From: Macrophomina tecta
Lineage: Eukaryota > Ascomycota > Dothideomycetes > Botryosphaeriales > Botryosphaeriaceae
Assembly: GCA_024180945.1 (NCBI GenBank)
Contig: JAKSGN010000005.1
Location: 682,001-746,000, forward strand
Direction of reading: 5' to 3'
DNA length: 64,000 bases
Position 1 is the stretch's first letter; each line of letters opens with the position of its first letter. This document shows, in pieces, positions 30,252-41,500 of the stretch. The notes under the pieces were generated by a model. The model saw nothing but the letters and a program-made list of their open reading frames with translations. It ran no database searches and was not told where the DNA came from. A program made the position numbers and the translations under genes.

Positions 30252-31151
30252 ATGGCGGACCCTCGCAATCCCACAGCCTCCTCCGATGCCAATCACTCTG
30301 GTCGTAATCGCCGCAAGATTGTGACCGTCCACCTCACCCTTCAGCGCGACCTTGACCCCATCACCCCTCCTCCTCCTCGTCGTCGTCCTCCTAGCAGCAA
30401 CCATCCTGCCGCTTCCAACGACGGCCGTCGCCATGTCCTCACGGTTCACCTAGACTCCTATGCTGAACAACACTCCGGAGTCGATTCCTCCGTCACTCCA
30501 ATCCCCAACCACGTGGGTGGCAGCCGCATCCGAAAGCGCGCTCTGGACTCCAGCGACGGAAGGCGCAGCGGCCTCGGAGACGAAGACGGTGCCGCGAAGC
30601 GCGCTCGTCGCGCCGTCGCCGAGCCCGCTCCGACACTGCGCACGGAGAGCAACCCCGCTGGAGAAGGCCAAGGCAACACCGCCGGACAAAGCGCGGCGCA
30701 TGGTGCAGAGCCGCTCGTGCAGCCGGGCGCGAGAGAGGGCTGGTGGTGCACCCCCACCGAGACGCAGGCGATGGGCCAGTTCGCCAACTTCTTCCACTCG
30801 CCATACGACGGCACGCTGGAGCCGCTTGCGCGCAAGCGGGCGGCTGCTGGGCCTGCTGAGTCGTCGGGAGAGGCGCAGAGCGCGGAAGCCCAACGTGCTG
30901 AAGATGCGAGGGCGCAAGCCGAGCGCGAGGCCAACGAAAAGAAAAAGGCGAAGGATGCCGAGAAGAAGGCACTCGAGGAAGAGCTTGGCGTCAAAATCTA
31001 CGATGACGTGGAGCCGGATATCCTGGCTGGCGAGCTCAATCCGCCAGGCTTCTTCGAGGAGAGCGAGGAGGTGCCGGGCGATACGGATTTGATGCGCGAG
31101 TTGGCTGAACATCGTGCCAAGCACAAGGACAGCTCGGGATGGACGCCTTGA
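30252..31151 (+). CDS. low-complexity nuclear-type protein of unknown function, 299 aa
   Basis: The start has a good context (CACCATGG), which is why I prefer it to the upstream in-frame ATG at 30111. Two short similar segments near the N-terminus (KIVTVHLTLQ and HVLTVHLDSY) look like a small internal repeat. Basic motifs (RIRKRALDSS, AAKRARRAV) could be nuclear localisation signals. A patch WWCTPTETQAMGQFANFFHSPYDG looks like a conserved motif. An Ala/Glu/Lys helix (EREANEKKKAKDAEKKALEE) follows, then an acidic end. No named domain. Confidence 0.65.
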   Translation: MADPRNPTASSDANHSGRNRRKIVTVHLTLQRDLDPITPPPPRRRPPSSNHPAASNDGRRHVLTVHLDSYAEQHSGVDSSVTPIPNHVGGSRIRKRALDSSDGRRSGLGDEDGAAKRARRAVAEPAPTLRTESNPAGEGQGNTAGQSAAHGAEPLVQPGAREGWWCTPTETQAMGQFANFFHSPYDGTLEPLARKRAAAGPAESSGEAQSAEAQRAEDARAQAEREANEKKKAKDAEKKALEEELGVKIYDDVEPDILAGELNPPGFFEESEEVPGDTDLMRELAEHRAKHKDSSGWTP

Positions 31152-31167
31152 AAGGGCGAGCGCGGGT

Positions 31168-31539
31168 ATGCCTGGTTTTGGGTTGTGGGGATACCGAACG
31201 AGAATCCAGATATGGCATTCGATTGGCCACGCCTTTACACAACCGCTCATGAGGGATCATGGACGTATCAATAAGGCGGCTGAAGGGCTACTGGAGGCTC
31301 ATCTGGCTCAGGCATTTGCTGCTTACACATTTCTTTCTGATTGGTATCCACAAGGATATCCCATAGTGGACCTTTTCCTGGAGTGCGAATTTGCAGAGCG
31401 TGCAAGAGTTGACCGTTGGCGGATGCACGCATTGCTGACCGAATTCGCACGCGAAGTAGCTAGGATAGGCCCAAAGAAAAAAAAAAGTACACTTGCATTT
31501 GATATCATTCAGAGTTCACTCGAATCTTCGAAAGTCTGA
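31168..31539 (+). CDS. possible small ORF, 123 aa
   Basis: Codon use and composition look genuine over most of its length (LLEAHLAQAFAAYTFLSDWY; DLFLECEFAERARVDRW). It begins 17 bp after the stop of the preceding gene in another frame. It may be a separate gene, a missed downstream exon of that gene, or a decayed remnant. It ends 60 bp before the convergent NRPS-like gene. No domain is recognised. Confidence 0.3.
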   Translation: MPGFGLWGYRTRIQIWHSIGHAFTQPLMRDHGRINKAAEGLLEAHLAQAFAAYTFLSDWYPQGYPIVDLFLECEFAERARVDRWRMHALLTEFAREVARIGPKKKKSTLAFDIIQSSLESSKV

Positions 31540-31601
31540 CCTATCCGTAGTTATCGTGCCAAAACGCCGTGATGACCATACCTTATGTGCCCTCAGCCAT
31601 T

Positions 31602-34600
31602 CTACCAGTTCTTCATCCACTCCTGAACACACTTCCTAACAACTCCACTGCCGATCACATCAACACCGTCCTTGATGATCTTTGACTTCTCTGCTGTCTT
31701 CTCCGTAGCAAACACCAAGCCCTTCCTACCAGGTCGATCGTTATCATACTTCTCGGCGAAGAAATCCATCAACTTAACCGTCGGATTCTTCTTGGGATCC
31801 TGCTCCCCTTCCCTCAACCTCGTGACCCATTCCCTCTGCCCAACCTCTTCAAACTCCAATCCAGCCTCCCTCAACGCCGGCAGCAAGTCCTCCGTCCAAC
31901 CAAACGTCCTCGAATTCTGCACGTGATAGACCACACCCTCCTCCTCCTCTCCTTCCACCCTCTCAACCGCCTCCGTAAACGGCACCGCCGCCCCACTCAG
32001 CTCCACCACCGCCTCCGCACACAGGTCCACCGGCAACCACGCCGGCCGCTCTTCCAACCGCGGCAGCGCGCCAATGCCCTTGGCCGCCCTGACCATCAGC
32101 GGGATCGCCTCCGTCTCATTCCACACGCCGTGCACGCTGTCGCCAACAATTTGGCCCGTCCGCAACACCCTCATCTCCGCCGCTCCAACCGCCCGCCTCG
32201 CAGCGTCGACGACGTGCTCGGTCACCCACTTGCTGCGCGCATAGCCCATCGGCTGCGCCCACTCCGGCTTCTCGATGACGCGCTCGGGCACGACGGCGGG
32301 GATGGGCGTGCCGGCGCCGGCGGAGATGGAGGAGATGAAGGCGAAGCGGGCGGGGCGCGGGAAGGGCACGGAGGCGCAGAGGCGCAGGAGGTGCGCCGTG
32401 CCCGCGATGTGGTGCGTTTCGAAGGACGAGACGCCGAGGTTGAAGTTGACGGCCCAGGCGCTGTGGATGACGGATGTGACGGAGGACTGCAGCGCGGCAT
32501 AGGCAGGGGCCGCCAGGCCAAGGGTCGGGGAGGAGAGGTCGCTCGGGAGGGCGAGGAGTTTGGCCAGGTGCGGAGGGGAGATGGTGAGGCGGCGCGTGGC
32601 GAGGCTGGAGAGGACGCGCGCGTGAGCGGCGGCGGGGTCGGATGCGCGCACCAGGCAGTAGATTTTGGCGACGTGCGGGAGGGGAAGGAGTTGGGCGAGG
32701 ATGTGGGCGCCCAGGGAGCCGGTGGCGCCAGTGAGAAGGACGGTATCGTGAGTGGGGACGGTGGTGCCGGGCGTGAAGGGGGCGAAGGCCGAGTATTTGG
32801 AGACGAGTTCTTGCATGAGCTCAATCTCGGACTTCTGCTGGACGGCAGAGCCGCTGGACAGGGCGTGGAGGTGTGCAGCCAGCTTGGCGATGGAGGGGTG
32901 CTCGAAGACGACGTTCTGGCCCAGCACGGCGCCGTTGAGGTCGACCTCGCGCTGGATGTGGCCGCGCGCGGCGATGGCTTGCAGGCTGTCCGTCCCGGCG
33001 TCGAAGAAGTCCGTCTCCAGACCCAGGCCTTCGACGCCGACGCGGGTGGCGAAGAGGTTTGACAGGTACGTCTTCAGCTCCTCGGCGTCCAGCTTCTTCT
33101 TCTGCAGGCCATCTCCACTCTCGAAGCGAACGTAGACCTGCTCGATCAGGTCGGCAAACTTCTTGTAGCATCCCGCCCTGATCATCGTCCCCTTGTCCGT
33201 CCTCGGGTAGTCGGCACCGGCCTCCAGAACCTCCACCATCTCCCTCGAGACTTGGCCAAACTTTTCGGCTTGAGCATTTGCCGCCTTGATGGAGGGCTCC
33301 AACGCGTCCAAAAACTCCTCCTTGCTCATACCCGCAGCCTTCTCGCTCGGGATCACCAGCAGGCCAGGGAACGCTTTACCAACACCGAACACCAGTGCAT
33401 CCTGCACCAATTCGCTCTGGCGAATCCGGTGCTCATACGGAATAGGCAGCACTTTTTCACCGTTCATCAGCGTGACACGGTCATCCAGGCGTCCCAGGTA
33501 CTTCCACGCGTTCGGGATCGTCGGATGCGGCACGAACGTGTCCCGGGTGTGATACGAATTCGGCGGGTCGTCCGAATTCGAGAGCAGCTTCGACGGCAGT
33601 CCGTCCAAGACCACGCACTCATAGATGCCCTCTCCGATCGGCACGAAGCGCAGGTATGGGTCGACCTTGGGCAGCGGGCGGACGTAGTTCCACGCCTTGT
33701 CCTCGGGGTCGCGGAACGAGGTCATCAACTGACCCATTTCCGTGCTGCAAAAAGAACCCATCGTCAGCTGCGCAGTCCGAGACACTACGCGAGGGGTCGC
33801 CCAGAAGGAAGTACTCACGCGCCATAATGCCCCACCAGATACACGCCCCTCGCGACCAACGCATCTCCCAGCTCATCGGGACAGCTGCTCCCGCCAAACA
33901 GCACCAGCTTGCACCGCTGCAGCGCCTCAATCCCCTCCTCCGTCTCCGCTAGTACCTTCAGCGCATAGGGCACGCAATGGAAGCTTTCCGGCTCTGCTGC
34001 CCGCATCGCCTCGACCAGGTGCCCGTTCGTCAGCGGCAGGTTCGCGTTGTACAAGACCGTCCGCTTGCCCGAGACGATCCCGCGGAAGGTGGTCGCCAGG
34101 CCATGGTTGTGGAACAGCGGCAGAGTCACAAACGCCCGCATGCCCGACCCCAGCGCGTAGTTGGACAGGCACGCGCGGTGCGTCTGGAAGATCGGCTTCG
34201 GCAGCCCCGTGCTGCCCGACGAGTGCACGATGAAGGAAATGCAGTTCTCCTCCGAGACGAGCTCGGTGTGGCGCACGAAGCGCGGGCCAGAGGGGCGCCG
34301 GGCGTAGACGGTGCGGTCCTGTTGCTGGAAGGGGGCGAGGGCATAGGGGTGGGATTGGATCGCCGTGATGGTGGAGGCGAAGCGCGGGGAGGCGACAATC
34401 TTGGTGCACGAGGTCTTCTGCAGTAGCGAAACGTAGGCTTCGGTGGGGAGGCGGGTCGAGAGGAAGAGGACGGCGAAGCCCATGCGGGAGAGGGCGAGGA
34501 AGGTAATCACATAGTCGAGGTTGGAGGGGCCGAGGAGGGCGACAACTTCACTCTGGGTGCTGCGGCGCTCCTAGAGGCGGAGTTTTTAGTATATTTTTGT

Positions 34601-34877
34601 AGGGAAAGACGTGAATGCTGACCTTTGGAAGTAGTCCAAGACGCGTATACTCTTTGGCAGCCTCATCCACGAAAGCATCCAGCTCTTTCGCTGTGTAATC
34701 TGCCAGATCACTGCTTCCATGGTCGGATGCGGGATACGCAATGAGGGGCGTATTTGGTATTGTCTCAGCTTTGTGAAGAATCAAGTCGTTGATACTGTTG
34801 ATCTGGTCTGGCTTGGAGACTTTGGAAGCATTTGGCGCATCCAGGCCGGATGGCGTGGATGTGGCGGAAACTAACAT
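31602..34877 (-). CDS. NRPS-like carboxylate reductase (A-T-R), 1049 aa, 3 exons
   Basis: Exons are 34623-34877, 33819-34570 and 31602-33744. Residues ~20-530 form an AMP-binding adenylation domain: HSSGSTGLPKP (200-210), FHNHG (238-242), HYGATEMGQ (333-341, spanning intron 2), YLGRLDDR (418-425) and DKGT with Lys (~520). The carrier domain has DFFDAGTDSLQA with pantetheine Ser 589. The C-terminal thioester reductase has TGATGSLG (NADPH loop, ~674-681) and YARSK (catalytic Tyr 837/Lys 841). Such enzymes activate an acid with ATP, load it on the carrier and release it as an aldehyde. There is no condensation domain. At the A4 core the Asp that holds an alpha-amino group is His (FHNHG), so the substrate is probably an aryl, keto or other non-amino acid. 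The long plus-strand frame opposite is its shadow. Confidence 0.93.
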
Positions 34878-35370
34878 GATTGATTGAGTTGGTTGTGTGC
34901 TAAAGGAATGGCGCGGCCTAAAATGCAAGTGCAGGTCGAGCGCTCATATGTTGTGTCAGAGAACCACAATGATCATCTCTTTGTGTGCGTTCAGGAACAT
35001 GCTGGATACTTGGCATTGAAGAAGGATGTAACATTTGGGGGTTATGGAAGAAAGCGGGGAAATGGGCGGCATCGGATTGCTTTTCCGACCGGCGAATGAG
35101 GCGGAAAATGTACGGAAAACGACAAAATCGCCGCTCCTGCGGATTTTAGCCGGGAAATCCGTCCGCAATTGGTTGCACCCATTAGTGGGTTACTTACTTA
35201 GCACTAAATTTAAGCTCAAATCGCTTGTTGATGTATTGAAGCGCCAAGCGTCGAATCACGGCGATGGAGCATTCTGCCAACGGGCAGCTGTTCTCCACGT
35301 TCGGTTTTGCGCCTTACGGTGTGAATTGGAATGGCTCATGGATCAATCATTGCCTTTTGGCATTTAACAT
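34878..35370. other. promoter region of the NRPS-like gene / 3' flank of the regulator
   Basis: This 493-bp gap lies between the stop of the Zn2Cys6 regulator (35371) and the start of the NRPS-like gene (34877), both on the minus strand. It holds CCG and CGG triplets near 35090-35165, but I see no convincing palindrome. Confidence 0.4.
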
Positions 35371-38098
35371 CTACGCAATACCGCTCAAACCTCCACCAAG
35401 GTCCAGATCCCAACCAGCACCGCTATCCGCAAGCAGACTTTCTAAGCTTCCAATTCCGCCAGTCACCTATACTCAGAATCAGTGGTTGCTCCGAAAGGGT
35501 AGCAGATCCAAGTACTCACCAAAGAATCAAACTGCCCCCAGCCCGTCAACTGGGCAATACTGCTACTCGGGCTCGGTTCCGCGAATGGTTCATGGCCCAT
35601 CTGCTGTAACCCATCTACCGTCCCAAGCCCATTCCCCATCACCGGCGGCGCTTGGTCGTGCACCACCGGAAACACCAGGTCAGAGCCGAGGAGCGGCATG
35701 GCAGCGGAGGAGCCTTGAGTGGCGAGGAACTCGTTGTGCCGGAGGATCTCGAGGCGTAGTTCCTGGAGAACGACTCCGTACCGCTCTGCCAGCGATCCTC
35801 TGGATGCGATGTTGGAGATCTGTTCTTGGCATTTGGCGGCGGCACGAAAATGGGGGAGGTACGTCTCAGGAGGCGAGTGGCGTTGTTGGATGGTGTAGAC
35901 GTAGAGGACGACGACGGCGCAAAAGGCAAAGTAGTGCGTGAACTAGAAAGTCAGCATCAGTGCCAATTTCCCAGTGGTGAAGGGGTAAGAAGTACCCAGT
36001 ATGTGCTGTATATCTGCCCCTGGATCGTCAGCTCATCCACTACCCGCACAATGTTCAGGGCAGCATCCAGGCATTTCTGCACATGGAACGCAAGCTTGCC
36101 GTTCCCAGAAAGCTTGCTCCGGTTTGTGCTGTAGTTTGTGAGGCCGGCGAAGTTGCTCAGGAGAAACGGGCGGTGGACGAGGATTTGGGCATGCCAGAAT
36201 GCCAGATTCAAGACGTTGCGCTGCCGCAAGAAGATCGGGAGAAACAAGGACGGATCTACCCCATCGGTTTCTATTAGGTAGGCAACGGAGGTTCGCCAGT
36301 CGTTGAGTTCATCGTTGTATATTGCGGCCAGCCGATAACGGTCATCAGAGGAAGGTGGTTTGATGCCGTATAAATCTCGCAGGATGTTTGCTAATATCCT
36401 TGATAGCCTGAAGCGTGTCAGCAGCAGTAGCGAGGTGAGTGTTGATTAAGATACTAACTTGAGGTGAGCAATGCATCCCGACATGAGAGACTGAGACTTG
36501 ATAGCGGAAGGGTGCATTTGACGGCTGTGCAGATCTGAGTCATTGACACAAGTAGGTATTTCCTTCAAGGTATTAGCTAGATCCAGCACTCAGTATCTTG
36601 TCAAGAAACACGAACCTGGTCGATATCTTCATCATGAAACGTCCGTGGCCTCCCAAGTGCCGCACTCAAGTAGGTATCAAGGTTGTATGCGCACCAGAAC
36701 GTCCTTTTCCTACATTCGAGCTCGATGTAGTCGACATTGTGATGCGAGTCTATCCGGCGTTTTCTATGCATACCCAGCGCTAGAACAAGGTGTGCAGTGG
36801 TTCCGAAGAGACTCCAGCAGTGGTTGATACGAGACTGTCCCAGCAGCCAGAAGCATTGAGCAAGCCTAGCCTGCACACTTGTGAGACGAATCTCGCCCTT
36901 CTCCGCAGAAAGCTGGTGTTCCGCAGCAGAGAAGTACCGGGCACTATCCACTTTAGAATGCGCAAACAAACCGCCGTAGAGGCTGGGACAAACCTACCTC
37001 TCAAACTCCCTACTGGTCATCCCCGGCCTCGCGTAATTACCCGCCTGCGCAAACACCATGAACAGCAACGCCATCCGGCTCCTCGCTGCTGCGCGCTCCC
37101 TCATCACGCCGCCGGTCGCATACAGCTCATCCAACCAGCCCTCCACCGTCGGCCGATGCAAGAACCGATGCGTCGCCGACGCGAAGTCAAAGTACCGGGC
37201 CAGCAGCGCCTCCGCGTCGCTCTGCGGCGGCAGGATGAAGAAGGACGGATCAAACTCGGGCAGCGGCACGTCGCCGAAGGTGAAGATGCTGGCTTCGCTC
37301 GACAGCGACGACTGCTGGTGCACCAGCTTGCGCTGGATGCGCAGCAGGAACGACGCGCCCGACGCCGGGCCGACGTAGTGCCCTTGCTGGTCGTTCTGCG
37401 AGGGCTCGGGCGAGTTGCGGGAGGACTGCGCCGTCGACGCCGTGCCGCGCTGCTGCGCGTCGGAGAGTTGGTGGTGCTCGATGCTGATGGGGCTGGGGAT
37501 GGGGATGCCGGTGCCATTGCCATTGCCATTGCCATTGCCGCCCGACGCAGCACTTCTGTCCTCAACACCACCGACATTTCTGCTGCTGGCGGCGGCGGCG
37601 GCGGCGGCTGCTGCTGCGGTCGAGCTGCTCTGGCGTCGCGCGTGCGCGGCCATCTGCAGCACGCGGTCGTCCGTCTCGATCTCGATGGACGGCAGGCGCC
37701 CGCGCGTGTACGCCGCTTCGTACTGGCAGTCCAGGCCTAGCTGGGAGCAGAGCGTGCAGGGGTACTTGCCCGAGCATCGTGTCTTGCGTCTACGTCACGG
37801 CGAGATCACCGCGCCATTCGTCAGAGCAGTATTGCGGCGCAGTTTCGTATTGATGGTGACGGGCGCAGAGAAAGGATAAGAGAGAGCTGTGTACTCACGA
37901 CTTGCACCGGTCGCAGGCTCTGCTCACCCGGCTCCGCACGTGGTTCTCCTTGCGCCGCTTTGCCGGGCGCGCTCCTGCAGCGCTGGGATCGACGGAGCTG
38001 CCGCGTCGTTCAGCAGCGTCGGAGGTGGTTGAGCGCGTGCGTTCCCGGCCGCGGTCGTCGTCGGGTCGGATTCCGGGGGGCGAGGACTGATCGGCCAT
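35371..38098 (-). CDS. Zn2Cys6 fungal-specific transcription factor, 784 aa, 7 exons
   Basis: Exons 37899-38098, 36998-37789, 36616-36943, 36459-36562, 35996-36407, 35520-35942 and 35371-35466 sum to 2355 nt. The binuclear cluster spans intron 1: C62-x2-C65-x6-C72-x5-C78-x2-C81-x6-C88 (ACDRCKS, then RKTRCSGKYPC). A basic stretch PAKRRKENHVRSR precedes it. A low-complexity linker with poly-Ala and (Gly-Asn)n follows. The fungal_trans middle-homology region is clear: RYFDFASATHRFLHRPTVEGW, SVQARLAQCFWLLGQSR, LVLALGMHRKRR and KRTFWCAYNLDTYL. The gene sits between the NRPS-like gene and the aldo-keto reductase, same strand, and is the natural candidate for a pathway-specific regulator of this block. 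Targets are inferred only. Confidence 0.93.
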
Positions 38099-38566
38099 GA
38101 CTTGGGTGGAAAAGGGCCCTATTCTCTTTCAGAATGCCAGAAAAAAAAAGTGGAAACCCGGAAAAAGGCGCTGCTTCAGGCCGCCGGGAAAGCAGCAGGT
38201 CTTTGTAGTGAGCTTTTCCGAGGTTAGTCAGCGCGCGGGCTGGTCGTACCCCGCACCAATCTGATCATCCCCCGCTCGCGCTCAGATCCTGCTCGCGTCC
38301 ATCCGCACCGAGCGCGAGCTTGGCCACGAGCAAGGGCGAGCGAGAGGGCGCGGCATGTGCCGGGGTGGCGCTGGAGGCCTGGACCGGGGCCGGGGTTGCG
38401 CAGCTCTGGTCGGTGAGCTTGAGCTGCGAAGCCAAGTTCAACCGGCTCCGCCCAGAGCGATTGCAGGGCGCGACACGAGCTTCAGCACGTCTGGAACTCG
38501 TTGAGGTACGAAAATGCATTGACTCATCCATCCCATCTATCAGTGTATCCGCCAGCTCGCCCCTAT
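38099..38566. other. promoter region of the regulator / 3' flank of the AKR gene
   Basis: A 468-bp interval with a 9-base A run near 38141 and C/G-rich low-complexity sequence. No gene is seen; the frames here lack support. Confidence 0.4.
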
Positions 38567-39614
38567 CTACGCCGCCGCCGCCTGCGCCTTCAGCTTCCGC
38601 TGCGCCGCCACCCAATCCGAGACGCCCTTCTTCAATGTCACCTCGTCGTGCTCGCCGAAGATATTCACGCCCAGCCTGATGGGGAAGTTGTACCTGTGGT
38701 TCCTGTCCAGCGCGGTAATCTTATCAAACGCCTCCTTGGGCAGCTCAAAGTCCTGGAAGTTGCTCTCGATGCGACTCGGCGTGACGCTCTTGGGCAAGAC
38801 GACGGTGCCGCGCTGCACCGCCCACTGCACCAGCACCTGAGCCGGCTCCTTGCCCAATCCCTTGGCCACCTCGATGACGACGGGGTCGTCGACGGCGCGC
38901 GGCAGGTTGTAGATGTTGTTGCCGAGCGGCGAGTAGGCGGCGGCGACGATGTTCTTGGACTTGAGCCAGGCCAGCAGCTCGGGCTGCTGCAGGTAGGGGT
39001 GTGCCTCGATCTGGTTGACGGCGGGCGGGATGGTCGCCGTCTGCAGCAGCTCCTCGATGGCGGCGCGCGTGAAGTTACTGACGCCGATGCTGCGCACCTT
39101 GCCCTTGTGCACGAGGGCCTCCAGCGCGCGCCAGGTGTCGGCAATGGGCACGTCGATGACGTGGACGGCCTCGGTGGCCGGGTTGATGGGGAAGTGTTGC
39201 TTGATGTCGGCGCCTTTTACGAACGAAACGGGCCAGTGGATCTGTTGCTCTGTGAGCGAGATGCACGGTGGCGGTCAGAGGGGAGGGACGCACGAGGTAG
39301 AGGTCGAGGTAGTCGGTGCCCAGGTCCTTGAGGGTGTAGTCCAGCGCTTCTTCGACGTCTTCGGGCTTGTGGTGGGTGTTCCAGAGCTTGCTGGTGATGA
39401 AGATGTCCTTGCGGTCAACGCCAGACTGCCTGATGCCCTCGCCGACCTCGTTCTCGTTGTCATACACGGCTGCGGCGTCGATGTGCCTGTAGCCAAGCTT
39501 CAATGCTGTAGCTACGGCGTTTGCGACTTCATTGGGGCCGGACTGCCAGGTTCCCAGGCCCACGGCGGGCATGTCGTAGCCGGAGTTGAGCTTGAAAGTG
39601 CGGTTGGAAGACAT
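38567..39614 (-). CDS. aldo-keto reductase, glycerol dehydrogenase/glyceraldehyde reductase type, 331 aa
   Basis: Exon 1 is 39294-39614 and exon 2 is 38567-39241; the GAGCAACAG acceptor joins LYL to IHWP as in the family. The AKR catalytic set is present: Asp and Tyr in [15 protein letters not shown], Lys in TSKLW and His in IHWPVSF. Cofactor-region motifs [33 protein letters not shown] and [16 protein letters not shown] follow. It looks most like fungal Gcy1/GldB-type enzymes, which reduce glyceraldehyde or dihydroxyacetone with NADPH. It is divergent from a DapA-family aldolase across 461 bp. An aldolase of the keto-deoxy sugar acid type yields pyruvate plus glyceraldehyde, which this enzyme could reduce to glycerol. 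That link is inference. Confidence 0.9.
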
Positions 39615-40075
39615 ATCTGCTGCGTCCAGGACGGAAATTTGGGTTGCGGATGGTAGAACAAGCGGAAGCCTCTCCTTTAACATCAACTGCGCTCGCAACC
39701 AGAAAAGATTCGGGGCAATGTCGCAGCCATCTACCCCGCTTTTCCGACGTCGGAGCGGGTGTTGAAGCAGTGCGGGGCTGTTTTCCGACCCGCCAGCCAG
39801 AGAGCGCGCCTCACAAATCCCACTCTTCGACGCGCTGCTGCTGCTTCGTTTCCCCGCGCTAATGTTGAGCGAGAAAGTGGACCCTTGAGGAGCACGCAAG
39901 AATCTCTTCCTTCACGTAAAAGCACCGCCAGGCACCACTGCCACTGCCACTACCCCTAACACCACCACCACCACCCCCCTCAGGCATCAACACCGGCCAC
40001 CGCCAGCTCCTCATTCCCATCCCATTGCACCTCCCCGCAAACCCCGCCAGCGTCCCACCAACCTCCACCGCCACC
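39615..40075. promoter_or_regulatory. shared divergent promoter of AKR and aldolase genes
   Basis: The 461 bp separates two divergent start codons (39614 minus, 40076 plus), so the two genes probably share control elements. The right part is C/A-rich (CCACCACCACCCCCC), typical of a fungal leader. CCACCAA at 40055-40061 matches the CCNCCAA element reported for galacturonate-responsive genes. It lies only 15 bp before the ATG, so it may be chance. Confidence 0.5.
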
Positions 40076-41110
40076 ATGCCCGCCCGCATCCCCCCCGACG
40101 GCGTCTTCGTCCCCGTCCCAACCTTCTTCAAGCCCGCGGCCCCCGGCAAACTCCAACCCGCCGTCGACGTCGAAACGCAAGTCGCGCACAGCATCCACCT
40201 CGCAAAATCCGGGATCCGCGGGCTCGTCCTCCTGGGCTCGACGGGAGAGGCGATCCACCTGTCGCGCAGCGAGCGGCGGGACTTCCTGGCGGGCGTGCGC
40301 AAAGGGCTCGACGCCGCGGGCTTCCCCGACTACCCGATCATGGCGGGCGTGCTGACGAACAGCGTCGACGAGGTGCTCGAGTGGCTGCAGGACAGCGCCG
40401 ACGCGGGCTCGCAGTGGGGGCTCGTGCTCGCGCCTGGCTACTTCGGCGGCGCGGCGACGCAGGAGAATATTGTCGAGTGGTACACGCTGGTTGCGGATCG
40501 GAGCCCGATTCCCGTCCTGGTGTATAACTATCCCGGCGTCACGAACGGATTGGTGGTTGCGCCCGAGACCTATGTGAAGCTGGCCGCGCATCCGAATATT
40601 GTCGGCTGCAAGATGTGAGTTTCCGCGCCTCTCTCTCGTTTGCTTCCGCCTCTTGCTGACCGAGGGCCGGACAGGTCCCATGGCAATGTTTCGCACCACG
40701 TGCAGGTTTCGCTGCACCCGCAGATCGACTCGAAGACATTCCGTGTCTACTCTGGGTTTGGGCAGCAGCTCGGCCCCATTGTGCTCTTCGGTGCGGCAGG
40801 CGTCATCGATGGCCTGGCAGCCATTTACCCGAAGACGGTTGCGCACCTCTTCGAGCTTGCAGCCAAGAGGCCTGTGGAGGACGCTACCCTGAAGGAGGTT
40901 CAGGACCTGCAGTACAGGGTATCTGCCGGCGAGGAGTTCATCGTCAAGAATGGTATCCTGGGGATCCGTGAGGGCATATACAGGGCTCTGGGCATTGGTA
41001 ACTTGGACGGCGGAAGGTTGCCACTGAAGGGCAAGATCGCTGATGGCGAGTGGGAGAAGTGGGGAGCTATCACCGGAGCATTGGCGGAGGTCGAGGCCAG
41101 GCTCAAGTAG
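40076..41110 (+). CDS. DapA-family aldolase (2-keto-3-deoxy sugar acid / 4-hydroxy-2-oxoglutarate type), 324 aa
   Basis: Exons 40076-40614 and 40675-41110; the intron splits Met in CKM|SHG. It is a TIM-barrel class I aldolase of the dihydrodipicolinate synthase family. Visible motifs are GSTGEAIHLS (the GTTGE loop), VYNYPGVTNG (catalytic Tyr) and NIVGCK (Schiff-base Lys). Fungi make lysine by the aminoadipate route and do not use DapA, so this should be a catabolic aldolase cleaving a 2-keto acid to pyruvate (or glyoxylate) plus an aldehyde. The divergent reductase supports a glyceraldehyde-yielding reaction, as in GaaC/Lga1-type galacturonate breakdown or Lra4-type rhamnose breakdown. Length is normal. 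Substrate not determinable from sequence. Confidence 0.88.
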
Positions 41111-41500
41111 ATGACTAGAGATGGGAATGATGCAATCCAGATATGTTATAGATACGAAATGAGGGAGTGTCGGTGTGAAGTCAGACGTTCTCAGAGATAA
41201 GGCCCGTGACTAAGACATAAGCCAGCCCAAAAGAGTATCACCAAGCGAATGCAAAGATCCGGAGATCTCCTACAGGTCGCCCATCATTCCTAAGCCAGGA
41301 CGGGCAAGTCTTGCGGCTCTTTGATGCAGTTGCCGCTCTTGACGGGGTGCTCTATTATGTGCAGCAGCAGCTGATGCAGGCATGAAACGACCAAGTCAAT
41401 CAAATTCATGATATTTCGTAACTCCAGCATTGTACTCCCCATCTTCCTCTTCAACGCCTGAGGCCGTCCACATGTCCGCCCACCGAGTCTGCAAGCTCTC
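41111..41500. other. convergent 3' flanks of aldolase and MFS genes
   Basis: A 390-bp gap between two convergent stops. No gene, hairpin or repeat is noted. It is somewhat richer in AT than the flanking coding sequence. Confidence 0.5.

Noticed and set aside
31923..33062. 379-codon plus frame rich in Gly/Arg
   Set aside because: It is the antisense shadow of the A-T-R reductase gene, whose motifs are unambiguous.
36790..37740. 316-codon plus frame
   Set aside because: Antisense shadow of the Zn2Cys6 regulator exons.
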